A DNA stretch of 64,000 nucleotides from Nitrosopumilus sp. K4 (GTDB taxonomy: Archaea; Thermoproteota; Nitrososphaeria; Nitrososphaerales; Nitrosopumilaceae). The stretch's first letter is position 1. Every line of letters begins with the position of its first letter. The stretch covers positions 846,164 through 910,163 of the forward strand of contig NZ_CP067007.1 in NCBI RefSeq assembly GCF_018128925.1. The letters run 5' to 3'. The translations under genes and the position numbers were made by a program. This document shows positions 16,177 to 25,794 of the stretch, piece by piece. The notes below the pieces were generated by a model, which searched no databases, was not told the origin of the DNA, and saw nothing but the letters and a program-made list of their open reading frames with translations.

Positions 16177-17391
16177 TTGGTACAGAAATTCAATTTTGAT
16201 CTTGTTGTGGTAGGAGGAGGTCCAGCAGGGTCATCTGCAGCATTTGAGGCAGCAAAAAACGGCATTAGTGTTGCATTGATTGAAAAAGAAAAAACAATTG
16301 CAGAGACAGTAAGGACTAGTGGGGTTACATGGATTCAGAACATCAAAGAGTTTGGCATCCCAAACGACTGCTTTAATCCTATCAAAAAGTTTTCATTCTG
16401 TTCTCCAAATAACGAAGTAACAATTAGCGATACAGAATACAGAGCAGCGGTTTTAGATGTGAGAAAAACATATCGATGGTTGGCAAAACAAGCTGAAATG
16501 CAAGGATCTAAAATTTTTGTAAAAACAAACATTTCAGACGTAATAAAAAATAGCAACGGGGACATTGTAGGGGTTAAAGGAACAAATCAGGACGGACAGA
16601 TAGAATTCCATTCCAAAGTTGTTATCGATGCTAGCGGTTTTCCTTCAACAGTGTGTAAAGCGATGAATCTAGTTACTCAGTGGGAAAGATTTGGTGCAGG
16701 GGCCGAATACGAAGTAGAAGCTGAAAATGTTGAAAGAGACACATGGTGGTTAATGGTAGGTCAAGAATATTCTCCAGCAGGATATGCATGGATTTTCCCA
16801 ATTTCAGAAAAAATTGTAAGAATAGGAGTAGGAATAGGTAAACCAGAATCCAATGTAGATCCTACTGAAAGATTAAAAGAATTGATGGAAAAAAAATTAG
16901 GCCCAATAAAAAAACTAGGAAAAATCACTCCAATTGAGTTTCATTATGGATTAATTCCAAATGACGGATTATCAAGGAAGACTGTTTACAATAACTTAAT
17001 GTTAGTAGGAGATTCAGCAGGACAAGCAAATCCTCTTGTTCTGGAAGGAATCAGATATGCGATAAAATTTGGAAGAGTTGCTGGAAAAGTTTCAGCAAAT
17101 GCAATAAAATCAGGAAACACAAATGAAAAATCATTGATGCCATATGAAGACAACTGGAGAAAAGAAATCCAATCCAAGATAAATTCCGCATCCAAAGTTC
17201 AAGATAGATGGATTGGACTATCAGACAAGGAATGGGATAATGAGCTTGACATCATAAATGAGCTCAATCCAGAAGAGTTTTTGGATTTTATAAAAGCAGA
17301 TTTTGGATTATCAAACATGGTAAAACTTGCAGCACATCATCCAAAATTAGCAGTAAGACAGTTATTCAACATAGTAAAAAATGCAAAATAA
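16177..17391 (+). CDS. Geranylgeranyl reductase-family FAD-dependent oxidoreductase
   Basis: 404 residues; family members saturate the isoprenoid chains of archaeal lipids or other prenyl compounds. The FAD-binding motif VVVGGGPAGSSAAFEA is at 10-25, the substrate-site stretch PAGYAWIFPISE near 210, and the second FAD motif LMLVGDSAGQANPLVLEGIRYA near 280. The start is TTG 16177, with ATTATAT about 29 nt upstream. Thaumarchaea carry several paralogues, so the exact lipid substrate is uncertain. It is convergent with the secreted-protein gene, four bases apart. Confidence 0.87.
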   Translation: MVQKFNFDLVVVGGGPAGSSAAFEAAKNGISVALIEKEKTIAETVRTSGVTWIQNIKEFGIPNDCFNPIKKFSFCSPNNEVTISDTEYRAAVLDVRKTYRWLAKQAEMQGSKIFVKTNISDVIKNSNGDIVGVKGTNQDGQIEFHSKVVIDASGFPSTVCKAMNLVTQWERFGAGAEYEVEAENVERDTWWLMVGQEYSPAGYAWIFPISEKIVRIGVGIGKPESNVDPTERLKELMEKKLGPIKKLGKITPIEFHYGLIPNDGLSRKTVYNNLMLVGDSAGQANPLVLEGIRYAIKFGRVAGKVSANAIKSGNTNEKSLMPYEDNWRKEIQSKINSASKVQDRWIGLSDKEWDNELDIINELNPEEFLDFIKADFGLSNMVKLAAHHPKLAVRQLFNIVKNAK

Positions 17392-17395
17392 TCTT

Positions 17396-20353
17396 TCATC
17401 GAACATTAAAGAAATCAGTCACAACAACATCATGGTATTGTAGTTGTGCCACATAAGTTCCAGATTCAAATGGTTTTGACAATACTTCGTTAAACAAGCC
17501 AGAGGAATTGTCTTTTAATGCAATTTCTTCAACAAGATTTCCTCTTTGATCATATACATCAACAAAGAGATCTTCTCTGAAGGCAAGTGTTTTTTGTACA
17601 GCTCCTGCAACAATTAATTCATCATTTTCATAGTTTACTTCGACTACTGCAGAGCGTGAACGTATTGGGAGATATCGCTCAATGGCATATTTGAGATCAT
17701 TTAGTTTATCATCAACTTGCTCAGCATCCCTATTGGCCAAACCCAACTTAATCTCGTTTATGAGAGAGGAAATTTTTGGATGAGACACAGATGGCTCACC
17801 ACTGAATTTTTCTATAAAAGTCTGTAATTCTTCAAAATCCCTAGCCAAATCAACCATGTTCAGATCAGAGGGAGTGTAAACATTCTCAAATTGTTCACTG
17901 ACATTTACTATTTGAGTTGCTTTGGTGTTTTTGAATTGAAGTTCTACAACATACAAACCAGGCTCAGTGGGTGCAATCCATTGAGTATAGAAATCACCGT
18001 GTTTGGTATCAGTAAACTCTAAACTACTATGAGAGGTTCCATCCATATTGTAAATTGTGACGTAAAGGTTTTCTCGTCTATCAAAAATGGATTTTTCAAC
18101 AGAACCGTGTATTATCCAAATATCTTTTTCAGGATCATAGTTGATATCATAAATGATGCTCGGATGAGTCATTACAAGATATTCACTCAAGAATTCTGCA
18201 ATTTCCAGGATTTTAGACTCTGCATCAACGAAATTTCCAATTTCAATTAATTCATAAGCATCAGAAGTCATCTGATTATATTCTTCAGCATAAGCTGCAA
18301 ACCCGCTATTATAGAAAGTATTGACTACATTGGAAAGATTTTCTAATTTTTCACGGTAATCAATTCGAATTAATTCATCACCACTATATCCAACATCAGA
18401 ACCATACGGATCATCTTCATATGCTTTTGAAACTTTTTTCCATTCATCAAAGAGTTCTCTGACCAATCTATCTGCAGCATCAAGATCATTTGCAATTACA
18501 AGATCACGTACTTGATCAATTTCTTCATTAAATGATTCTGTAAAATCAACATATCCAGGAAGGAATTTGTTTTTCCTGAGACTCAAATCAACGAGATTTT
18601 CAAGAGATTTTGCACGCTGTAAAATATCACTTGCACGAACTTTTAATGCATCTTGATCATAAGAATCCAAATCAGATTTGATTTTTGGGGCCTGAGAATT
18701 CACCCATGTCAGCAAGACCTCAATTCGATCAATTCTCATTACAGAGGGATTGCCAGAATTCATCTTTTCAGCAGTATTTAGAATTTTTAATGCGTTGTTA
18801 ATGAGAAAGAGGTTTCGATAATCTGCTTGCAGTTCAGCTTTTTCTTTCATGGATTGATATTCAAATTTCATGATGGAGAGAGGGTTTCTTTTTTCACGAA
18901 GTTCATTCATAGAAGCATCAAATTCAGAGACAATACCCAATATCTCATCAGGAGAATCTGCATTTCCAACTCTAGAAAGAAGGGATTCCCAGTCATCAAC
19001 AAAAGGACTGCTCAATCCGCTTGTCTTAGAAATTTCAACTGCATTAGAAAGTCGAGAAGAGATATCAACAATCTGCTTCATTTGTCGTATTTCTGTTTCA
19101 GACTCTAGGATGTCACTGACTGAAGAGGCAAGTTCCAAATCCGAAGACAAATTGTTCCAATCAGGAGCAATAAGATTGGCCAAATCAGAGTTGTCCTCAT
19201 TATCTGATGAGATAAATCTCTCCACATTATCTAATTCACGAAGCAAAATGGCTGCATCATACAAGGATGACACACGATCTTTTGATTCAAGTAATTCTTC
19301 AATAGTATCTTTTGATTGAAGAGAAGGTTTTAGTGATTCCCAGTCACTGTTAACTACCCCATACAAGGTACTTTCATTTCTAGAAACTATGTCAAGAAAT
19401 CTTGCTTTTGAGAGCAAGTCAATCAAATCTGAAATATATCCAGAGTATACAGGAGCAGTTCCTCGAGCAAAAATAAATCCAATTTGTTCTTTTACAGTTC
19501 TATTCATTACAGTGTCTGATTTTTTCATCAAGTTCAACAAGCTCTCCTCTAATTCATCAAAAGAAGGCGCTCGTTTTGCAGGGGTTTTTTCCGGATTTAC
19601 ATTTTGTATGTCAACAAATGCATCAGACAAAATATCGATTGCTCTTTTTTTATCTCCTATTTCATAATAAAATATTGCAGAAAATATTGAACTCTCAATA
19701 GATTTTGCAATTTCAAATGAAATCTCATTATTCTCTAATAAAGATTCAATCGAATCAAGAGAGGAGGAGATAACAGGTCGTATAATAGGAGTGATTTCAA
19801 ACAAGAAAGATTCAGAATAAAATTCAGACCATAAATCAACATAATTTTTTTCTAGTTCATCAATGTTGTTTTGAGATACATCAATTTGATTTGATGAATC
19901 CAGTCCAAAAGTATCATCAATCAATAAGAGAAAATCAGTGACCAAAATTCTTGCTTCAATAGTCTTTTCTTCATTTGTTGGTTCGTTAAATTCAGTTGAA
20001 GATACAGAAAAGAAAGCATTTGTAGAATAATCACCGTAAAATAATTTTACTTCATATTCTCCGGGCAACCCACAGATTCTGCCTTCTAAAGGAATAGAAT
20101 CACTAAGAAAAACACCGTTTGACATAGGAATCAGTTGCTGTATTTGACACAAGTCACCTTCAGGATTGACAATTTGCATTATCAGAAAAGAGTCAGGAAG
20201 CAGATTTGCCACATTTCCATAAATGAACAGAGGTTCACCGTAATCATATTCACCAAAATTATCAAGAAGGGTAATTCTATCAGGAGTTTGGGCACTTGCA
20301 TAAACAGGCATTAAAAGTAGAATTGCTAAACCCCAGACCACAAATTTTTGCAT
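17396..20353 (-). CDS. Large secreted protein with beta-domains separated by long helical regions
   Basis: 985 residues from ATG 20353, chosen because MQKFVVWGLAILLLMPVYAS then forms a clean signal peptide; an upstream ATG at 20377 adds eight residues. After the signal comes a beta-rich module (YDYGEPLFIYGNVANL). A helical section of some 600 residues, rich in Ser/Asp/Leu, follows. Two related beta modules end the protein: DIWIIHGSVEKSIFDRRENLYVTI and ELIVAGAVQKTLAFREDLFVDV share the same plan. There is no C-terminal anchor and there are very few cysteines. It is probably an extracellular or S-layer-associated protein; no enzyme motif is seen. Confidence 0.75.
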   Translation of the reverse strand: MQKFVVWGLAILLLMPVYASAQTPDRITLLDNFGEYDYGEPLFIYGNVANLLPDSFLIMQIVNPEGDLCQIQQLIPMSNGVFLSDSIPLEGRICGLPGEYEVKLFYGDYSTNAFFSVSSTEFNEPTNEEKTIEARILVTDFLLLIDDTFGLDSSNQIDVSQNNIDELEKNYVDLWSEFYSESFLFEITPIIRPVISSSLDSIESLLENNEISFEIAKSIESSIFSAIFYYEIGDKKRAIDILSDAFVDIQNVNPEKTPAKRAPSFDELEESLLNLMKKSDTVMNRTVKEQIGFIFARGTAPVYSGYISDLIDLLSKARFLDIVSRNESTLYGVVNSDWESLKPSLQSKDTIEELLESKDRVSSLYDAAILLRELDNVERFISSDNEDNSDLANLIAPDWNNLSSDLELASSVSDILESETEIRQMKQIVDISSRLSNAVEISKTSGLSSPFVDDWESLLSRVGNADSPDEILGIVSEFDASMNELREKRNPLSIMKFEYQSMKEKAELQADYRNLFLINNALKILNTAEKMNSGNPSVMRIDRIEVLLTWVNSQAPKIKSDLDSYDQDALKVRASDILQRAKSLENLVDLSLRKNKFLPGYVDFTESFNEEIDQVRDLVIANDLDAADRLVRELFDEWKKVSKAYEDDPYGSDVGYSGDELIRIDYREKLENLSNVVNTFYNSGFAAYAEEYNQMTSDAYELIEIGNFVDAESKILEIAEFLSEYLVMTHPSIIYDINYDPEKDIWIIHGSVEKSIFDRRENLYVTIYNMDGTSHSSLEFTDTKHGDFYTQWIAPTEPGLYVVELQFKNTKATQIVNVSEQFENVYTPSDLNMVDLARDFEELQTFIEKFSGEPSVSHPKISSLINEIKLGLANRDAEQVDDKLNDLKYAIERYLPIRSRSAVVEVNYENDELIVAGAVQKTLAFREDLFVDVYDQRGNLVEEIALKDNSSGLFNEVLSKPFESGTYVAQLQYHDVVVTDFFNVR

Positions 20354-20432
20354 ACAGAGATCAAAACCTGCGCTCATATTACTTAAAACTTAGGCAGGCA
20401 TAATTAGTAAGAACTGTTCAAATTGTTTAGAA

Positions 20433-20645
20433 TCAAGTCAAGGCAACTAGATTATAGTTGCCTGACTTGATACCGGGCACAGATGTAGCAACATTCTCAA
20501 TAAAATACATGCAAAGGGAATGGAATTGTTCAGATGTTAACAGACCACAGTTTTTACAAATTAATTGATTCACTTGATTGCATTCAACACATTTTGAATA
20601 ATTTACCAAAGTTCCACCACAAGATCTACAAGATTCATCAGGCAT
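20433..20645 (-). CDS. Double zinc-ribbon mini-protein, 70 aa
   Basis: Four CxxC-type pairs are visible: SCRSCGGT, KCVECNQ and ICKNCGLL, plus a lone Cys in SLCMYF, so one or two zinc ribbons are expected. The C-terminal half is less structured and ends NYNLVALT. It is divergent from a methyltransferase gene. The function is unknown; small zinc ribbons of this type often accompany nucleic-acid or ribosome complexes. Confidence 0.65.
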   Translation of the reverse strand: MPDESCRSCGGTLVNYSKCVECNQVNQLICKNCGLLTSEQFHSLCMYFIENVATSVPGIKSGNYNLVALT

Positions 20646-20755
20646 TTTGTTTCAATATCTCAACACATGTTTTTGATATAAGCAAAACGTAGAACTTGTT
20701 CATACCCAAAACCAGTAAACTTAAGGTTATAATGTAAAAAAGACATCAAAAAATC

Positions 20756-21397
20756 ATGGATCCGGTAAAGAAAACATTTGACGAATGGGCTGAAAACGGC
20801 AGAGCAGAATTAATGGAAAGAGAGCATGGAAAAAATGTTCAGCGTTTTCTAAAAACAATCAGATTTGAAAAACCGTTTACGTTCTTAGATGTAGGATGTG
20901 GCAATGGATGGGTTGTAAGAAAAATCGCTCAAGAAAAAAACTGTAAAAAAGCAATAGGCATAGACAAAAGCAAGAAAATGATCAATCAAGCAAACAAAAA
21001 GAAAATATCAAAGAAAGAAAGTTTCATCCATACAGATATTCAGTCTTGGAGATACAGAGGAAAATTTGATTATGTTTTTTCCATGGAGTCGTTATACTAT
21101 GTAGATTCAATTGAAGAATCACTATCAAAAATTTTTAAGATGTTAAGATCAGAAGGAGAGTTTTTCTGTGGCACTGATTTCTATAAAGACAACAAGGCAA
21201 CTGCAAGGTGGGCAAAGATGATGAATCTAAAGATGCATCTACATTCAAAACAAGAATGGAGGAGACTTTTCAATGATGCAGGGTTTGAAACAAAAACAAA
21301 ACAAATCAAAAATCCCAGAGGCAATCAAAAATGGAAACGTGATTTAGGAACATTATTCATAATAGGAAAAAAGCCAAAAAAGCAATACTCAAATTAA
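20756..21397 (+). CDS. Class I SAM-dependent methyltransferase
   Basis: 213 residues with the SAM motif FLDVGCGNGWVVRKIAQ near residues 43-60, an acidic second motif GIDKSKKMINQA, and the post-motif region YVFSMESLYYVDSIEESL. It fits the small Rossmann methyltransferase group (Methyltransf_11/25-like). The basic C-terminus (NPRGNQKWKRD) could suit an RNA or protein substrate, but the target is not known. The end of the gene contains the TATA box of the RNase P RNA gene. Confidence 0.8.
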   Translation: MDPVKKTFDEWAENGRAELMEREHGKNVQRFLKTIRFEKPFTFLDVGCGNGWVVRKIAQEKNCKKAIGIDKSKKMINQANKKKISKKESFIHTDIQSWRYRGKFDYVFSMESLYYVDSIEESLSKIFKMLRSEGEFFCGTDFYKDNKATARWAKMMNLKMHLHSKQEWRRLFNDAGFETKTKQIKNPRGNQKWKRDLGTLFIIGKKPKKQYSN

Positions 21398-21399
21398 AT
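21391..21399 (+). promoter_or_regulatory. TATA-like box for RNase P RNA, overlapping a stop codon
   Basis: AAATTAAAT is centred about 26 nt before the inferred 5' end of the RNase P RNA at 21421. It includes the TAA that ends the methyltransferase gene. Confidence 0.45.
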
Positions 21400-21420
21400 C
21401 AAAACCATTACAAGTAGTGA

Positions 21421-21690
21421 GCTGGAGCACGACATCCTGCTACGGCAGAGGAAACTCCTCCCTCCATGCAAGAAATATGATCCGGAGATGGATAACCAGA
21501 GATGGTTGGCAACGGAGCAGAAAAAATCCAACCTGGTGCACTGTGATGGTAAAACCTGAGATTGCCAGAGAAGGAATGAAAGAGCCGCCCCATATGGAGC
21601 AAAGCCAAACAGAACCATAGGATCTTGCACCAGGTTCAGGTAGGCTGCAAAGCGTAATATCGTGAAAACAGAAGGAGGGTTACTCCCAGC
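21421..21690 (+). ncRNA. rnpB: RNase P RNA, archaeal type A
   Basis: A GC-rich island in AT-rich DNA with the conserved RNase P cores. Near 21445-21470 AGAGGAAACTCC leads into CTCCATGC, matching the bacterial/archaeal GAGGAAAGTCC...CTCCAT core. Near 21595-21615 GGAGCAAAGCCAAACAGAACC is followed about 20 nt later by GGTTCAGGTAGGCTGC, the hallmark 3' core. The end carries AACAGAAGGAGGGTTAC. The P1 helix is formed by GCTGGAG at 21421 and CTCCCAGC ending at 21690, with one bulge. The RNA is the catalytic subunit that trims tRNA 5' ends. Several protein-like frames across it are artefacts. Confidence 0.92.
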
Positions 21691-21723
21691 ACACAAAATT
21701 TTTGAAAATAGAAAATATTCAGA

Positions 21724-23091
21724 TTATTGCATAGAACTTACATGTTCTTTGCACACATCTGCAGCACAGCCACATGTTGCATCACAAAGACATGAGCCTT
21801 GCATTTCACAATCACATTCAGAGCCCATTTCTGCAGATGCAGCACATCCACATGCTGCTTCTTCCCTGCTAGCATCTGTTGGAGGAGGAGTGGTTGTTTC
21901 TTGAGGGGCAGATTCCTCATATACACTACGAGTTTGTGTGTAATCAGACTCATCTCTTAGTTGTGCCTCTCCTCTGTTGGTTTGATAACCGCCAGAAGAG
22001 GAACTTGTTTGATAACCAACTAATCTATCAGGAGCAATTCCCTGTTGACCCTCTTGTTGATTCTTTAATGCTCGATTACTAAACATGAAGAATGCACCAC
22101 CACCAATGGCTGCCATTGCTGCCATTCCATATACGATAAAGATAGGAAATTCACCAGTAGAAGTTGTGGCATAGCCCTCTGGAGGCTTTGGAGTAACACC
22201 AGCAATTTCAACACCATCTAAAACATCTAGTGCACCAAATCCAATAGCGTAAAGATTTCCCTGATCAGAGGATTGAACACTTCTAAAGACATATCTTTGA
22301 TCAGCAGTAACTTCTGCTTCAAAGACTCTTTCTACTTGTCTGCCTTCCCTTAGACTGCTTTCACCCATAGTCCAGCTAGAGACAACAAATCCAGAAATAT
22401 CCTCACTCAATCCAAATGTTCCTGCATCCACATTGATGCCAGTTGGATCAAACAAGAAATGCCAATTTGTCAATGGTTGTTTTAAGATAAAATCAGCATC
22501 AATCATTTTTTTATTAAAAATTTGTTCACCTTCAGTACCTTTTAGAACATTATAAAGAGTGGGTTCTTCTTCTTGAATAAGGTTAATTGGGTGGTTAATA
22601 TCAACACCGTCAATTACAATTTTTTCATTAGTTGAAAGCCCTCGCCAACCCAAATCAATCAAAGTTCGGACTTGATCTTTTGTGATAACATAGTCAGTAA
22701 GGGTTCCTTCAATGATGATTTTATAATCAATAGAAGTGTTGAGGTTTCTTCCTTTAAGATGAATATCATAGATAACATTAAGATCAGAAATTCTGGCCTG
22801 ACTACCATCATCGGCAATATTCTGGTTTAATTTTTCTATCAAATGCTGAACGCCTGGGTTTGATGAATCGGCAGTTCCAGAAATTGTCCAGGTCTTTTGA
22901 TGAAGTTCATCAAAGAGTTGACCACCGTTTGGATATTCAATAAAGAATGTCTTTTGGTAGTTCATCTTAAATGGAGATTCAGCATTATTAGGATTAATTC
23001 TTGCATCTAATTGTGCGCCAAATGCTGCAGAACTGCTACTAAATACAATTAATCCAGCAATTAATACTGTTAACAGTATAGCCCTAGACAC
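21724..23091 (-). CDS. Signal-peptide membrane protein with a Cys-rich cytoplasmic tail
   Basis: 455 residues: signal peptide 1-25 (ILLTVLIAGLIVFSSSSAAFG), an extracellular beta-rich domain of about 290 residues, one membrane helix (FPIFIVYGMAAMAAIGGG, near 320-340), then a polar Gln/Ser/Thr-rich tail. The final 45 residues contain nine cysteines arranged as CGC, CDC, CLC and CGC pairs plus a last Cys, resembling a metallothionein-like or metal-loading segment. With the signal peptide at one end and one late helix, the tail should lie in the cytoplasm. It is convergent with rnpB, 33 bases away. No family function known to me. Confidence 0.75.
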   Translation of the reverse strand: MSRAILLTVLIAGLIVFSSSSAAFGAQLDARINPNNAESPFKMNYQKTFFIEYPNGGQLFDELHQKTWTISGTADSSNPGVQHLIEKLNQNIADDGSQARISDLNVIYDIHLKGRNLNTSIDYKIIIEGTLTDYVITKDQVRTLIDLGWRGLSTNEKIVIDGVDINHPINLIQEEEPTLYNVLKGTEGEQIFNKKMIDADFILKQPLTNWHFLFDPTGINVDAGTFGLSEDISGFVVSSWTMGESSLREGRQVERVFEAEVTADQRYVFRSVQSSDQGNLYAIGFGALDVLDGVEIAGVTPKPPEGYATTSTGEFPIFIVYGMAAMAAIGGGAFFMFSNRALKNQQEGQQGIAPDRLVGYQTSSSSGGYQTNRGEAQLRDESDYTQTRSVYEESAPQETTTPPPTDASREEAACGCAASAEMGSECDCEMQGSCLCDATCGCAADVCKEHVSSMQ

Positions 23092-23214
23092 AAGAAAATT
23101 GCTGATTCTGAAAGTAATAAACTTATCCAGTCAAACGAAAATCAGATCGACGATTTTTGAAAAAGTAATATGTAGTGAATCATGTAGACTTTAACAGTTT
23201 TAGGAGAAAATAGG

Positions 23215-24135
23215 ATGATTACAGTATTAGCAGGAGGAACAGGTTCAGTAAAGTTAGTCAGAGGACTGGTGTCTCAAGAATCAAAAGTTAATGTTGTAAG
23301 CAATGTAGGAGACAATTACTGGTTATACGGATTGTATGTGTGTCCAGATATAGATACAATTGTCTATGGGTTAGCAGATTTACTAGATCAGGAAAAAGGA
23401 TGGGGAATCAAAAAAGACACTTTCAATTTTCTAAGACAGATGGAAGTATTTGGAGAAGAGACATGGTTCAGAGTTGGAGATAGAGATGCTGCAACACATT
23501 TGATCAGAACAAACATGTTAAAAAACGGCAAAAATTTGAGCGATATTACAAAATGGATGTGTGAGAAATTTGCAGTCAGTGCAAACATAATCCCTGTTAC
23601 AGATAACAGCGTAGAGACAAGAATCATAACAGACAAAGGAGAATTACATCTTCAAGAGTACTGGGTAAAACACAGAGGGAAAGATCCTGTAGAAGGAATT
23701 CAATATATCGGTGCAGACAAAGCCAGACCAAATCCTGAAGCAGTAAATGCAATTCATGATGCAGATATGGTCATATTAGCACCAGGAAATCCATTAACAT
23801 CAATTGGTCCAATGTTACAAATTAAAGGGATTAGAAAAGAGTTATCAAAAATAAAGAAAAAGGTTGTTGCAGTAAGTCCATTAATCGGAGACAAGGCAAT
23901 AACAGGACCTGCTGCAAAATACATGGAAGCTGCAGGGATTGAAACAAATGCATATGGCCTTGCAAAGATGTACTCTGATGTGTGTTCAAACATAATTGTA
24001 GATTCCAAGGATAAATTATTGATAAAGAAAATTCAAAATCTAGACATGAAAGTTTACGACACAAAAATCACAATGAAAAATAAAATTGCCGAAGACGCAT
24101 TGGCAAATTTCATTTTAAAACAAGTGCACGTATAA
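23215..24135 (+). CDS. cofD: 2-phospho-L-lactate transferase (F420 biosynthesis)
   Basis: Joins the lactyl-phosphate unit to the deazaflavin Fo, forming F420-0. The 306-residue protein starts with the nucleotide loop ITVLAGGTGSVKLVRGL and shows the family stretches NVGDNYWLYGLYVCPDIDTI, WFRVGDRDAATHL and GPMLQIKGIR. It is followed, with one base between stop and start, by cofC, which makes its activated substrate, so the two form an operon. Thaumarchaea are known to contain F420. Cytosolic. Confidence 0.93.
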   Translation: MITVLAGGTGSVKLVRGLVSQESKVNVVSNVGDNYWLYGLYVCPDIDTIVYGLADLLDQEKGWGIKKDTFNFLRQMEVFGEETWFRVGDRDAATHLIRTNMLKNGKNLSDITKWMCEKFAVSANIIPVTDNSVETRIITDKGELHLQEYWVKHRGKDPVEGIQYIGADKARPNPEAVNAIHDADMVILAPGNPLTSIGPMLQIKGIRKELSKIKKKVVAVSPLIGDKAITGPAAKYMEAAGIETNAYGLAKMYSDVCSNIIVDSKDKLLIKKIQNLDMKVYDTKITMKNKIAEDALANFILKQVHV

Positions 24136-24136
24136 C

Positions 24137-24775
24137 TTGAAAATAGCAGCAATCATTCCAGTAAAGACTTTTTCACAAGCAAAAACGCGCCTAAATTTAT
24201 CAGATAGTCAAAAAGAAGAATTATGCAAAATCATGCTAGAAGAAATTTTACATACATTATCAATATCACCTCAAATTGAAAAAATAATTGTTGTGACAAA
24301 AGAAAAAAGTGCAATAGACATGGCAAAAAAATTCAATGCAATTTCAATCATAGACGATGAAGAAAAAAGTGTTAATGGAGCTGTGGCTTTAGCTGACAAG
24401 TATCTATTAGAAAACGGATTTGATGCATCAATAGTATTTCCACAAGACATACCATTTATCAAAACACAAGATATCGATTTTATTCTAAACTACAAGATAC
24501 CACCAAATTTTGCAATTGTAGTTCCATCTAGAAGATTTGACGGAACAAATGCACTAGTACGTATGCCAGTGAATTTAATGAAGACCCATTATGACGAAGA
24601 CAGTTACAAAATCCACATGAATACTGCTAAGGTTCACACACGAAATGTAGCGCTTGTGTTTTCAAAACGAATAATGTGGGATGTTGATAATATTGAAGAT
24701 TTAGAATTCCTTTTAGAACAAAACGAAAAACCACACATCACACAAAAAATCAAAAGTGTTTTAGAATCAAATTAA
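24137..24775 (+). CDS. cofC: 2-phospho-L-lactate guanylyltransferase
   Basis: Activates 2-phospholactate (or a related three-carbon phosphate) with GTP for CofD. 212 residues with the nucleotidyltransferase opening IAAIIPVKTFSQAKTRL, the metal/nucleotide motif VFPQDIPFIKTQDIDFIL near residue 100, and VVPSRRFDGTNALVRMP, all typical of CofC. The start is TTG at 24137, one base after the cofD stop. The tight spacing and matching pathway make the assignment firm. Confidence 0.9.
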   Translation: MKIAAIIPVKTFSQAKTRLNLSDSQKEELCKIMLEEILHTLSISPQIEKIIVVTKEKSAIDMAKKFNAISIIDDEEKSVNGAVALADKYLLENGFDASIVFPQDIPFIKTQDIDFILNYKIPPNFAIVVPSRRFDGTNALVRMPVNLMKTHYDEDSYKIHMNTAKVHTRNVALVFSKRIMWDVDNIEDLEFLLEQNEKPHITQKIKSVLESN

Positions 24776-24885
24776 TCAAATTTTCCAAAAATACGCTAAA
24801 TTATGCATGAGATCACCAACAGACTTATAAGAAATGAATCAGCAATGGTTAAATATTATCATAAAAAGTTCGCGAGGTAAAATGA

Positions 24886-25794
24886 ATGGTTAAAAGTGTA
24901 AATCCAAAAGACAGATGTCCAAGATGTGGACAAGGCACCCTAGTTACAGATGCAAATACTGGGGAAAATTTTTGTGGAAAGTGTGGATTTGTAATTACTG
25001 ACAAAGTAGAAGAATCAGGACCAGAGTGGAGATCATTTTCGAATGAAGGAGAAAACAAAAGCAGAGCAGGAGTTCCAACATCACTTGCAATGCACGACAT
25101 GGGATTAGCAACTGTAATCAATCCTCAAAATCGTGATGCTACTGGAAAACCACTTACAGCATCAATGAAAAGTACAATTGAAAGACTAAGAACGTGGGAC
25201 AGCAGAAGTCAAGTTCATGAACCAGTTGACAGAAACTTCAGACAAGCGTTTAGTGAACTTGATAGATTAAAAGACAAACTTGCAGTAGGTGATGCAGTAA
25301 TTGAAAAAGCAGCTTATATTTACAGAAAGGCATTAGAAAAAGGATTGGTTAGAGGAAGATCAATATCTGCACTCATTGCATCAGCATTGTATGCTGCATG
25401 TAGAGACACTGAAACACCAAGAACACTAAAAGATATCGGGCAGGCAAGTAACATAAAAAGAAAAGACATTGCAAGATGTTATCGCCTATTACTACGAGAG
25501 TTAAATTTGAAAATGCCAGTAGTTGATCCTGTCAAATGTATTTCCAGGATTGCAAGCAAAGCAGGGCTATCTGAAAAAACTAAAAGAAAAGCAACAAAGA
25601 TTTTGCAAACAGCAGAAGAGAATAAAATTTCAGCTGGAAAAGATCCCATGGGATTGGCAGCAGCAGCTCTTTACGTAGCATGTGTGACAAATGGCGAAAA
25701 CAAAACACAAAGAGATGTAGCAGAAGCTGCAGGAGTTACAGAGGTCACCATCAGAAATAGATACAAAGGACTTAAAGTTGCATTAAATCTCTAA
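24886..25794 (+). CDS. tfb: Transcription initiation factor B (TFB)
   Basis: 302 residues: an N-terminal zinc ribbon with Cys11, Cys14, Cys30 and Cys33, a B-reader/linker region (GPEWRSFSNEGENKSRAGVPTS), and two cyclin repeats from about residue 105 (RLKDKLAVGDAVIEKAAYIY and CISRIASKAGLSEKTKRKAT). It binds TBP-DNA and recruits RNA polymerase. Start at the second of two nearby ATGs, with an AAATATTAT box about 30 nt upstream; a GAGGT stretch precedes it by about eight bases. Thaumarchaea usually have several TFBs. The TBP gene is 14 kb away in this window. The end overlaps a convergent protease gene by 12 bases. Confidence 0.94.
   Translation: MVKSVNPKDRCPRCGQGTLVTDANTGENFCGKCGFVITDKVEESGPEWRSFSNEGENKSRAGVPTSLAMHDMGLATVINPQNRDATGKPLTASMKSTIERLRTWDSRSQVHEPVDRNFRQAFSELDRLKDKLAVGDAVIEKAAYIYRKALEKGLVRGRSISALIASALYAACRDTETPRTLKDIGQASNIKRKDIARCYRLLLRELNLKMPVVDPVKCISRIASKAGLSEKTKRKATKILQTAEENKISAGKDPMGLAAAALYVACVTNGENKTQRDVAEAAGVTEVTIRNRYKGLKVALNL

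Noticed and set aside
18870-19319. 149-codon rightward frame inside the 985-aa secreted protein gene
   Set aside because: Antisense to a helical low-complexity region; Ser-rich composition follows from the opposite strand.
21394-21704. Several open frames of 60-100 codons on both strands around 21394-21700
   Set aside because: They cover the RNase P RNA. The frames follow from its high GC content, and the RNA conserved cores and P1 pairing explain the segment fully.
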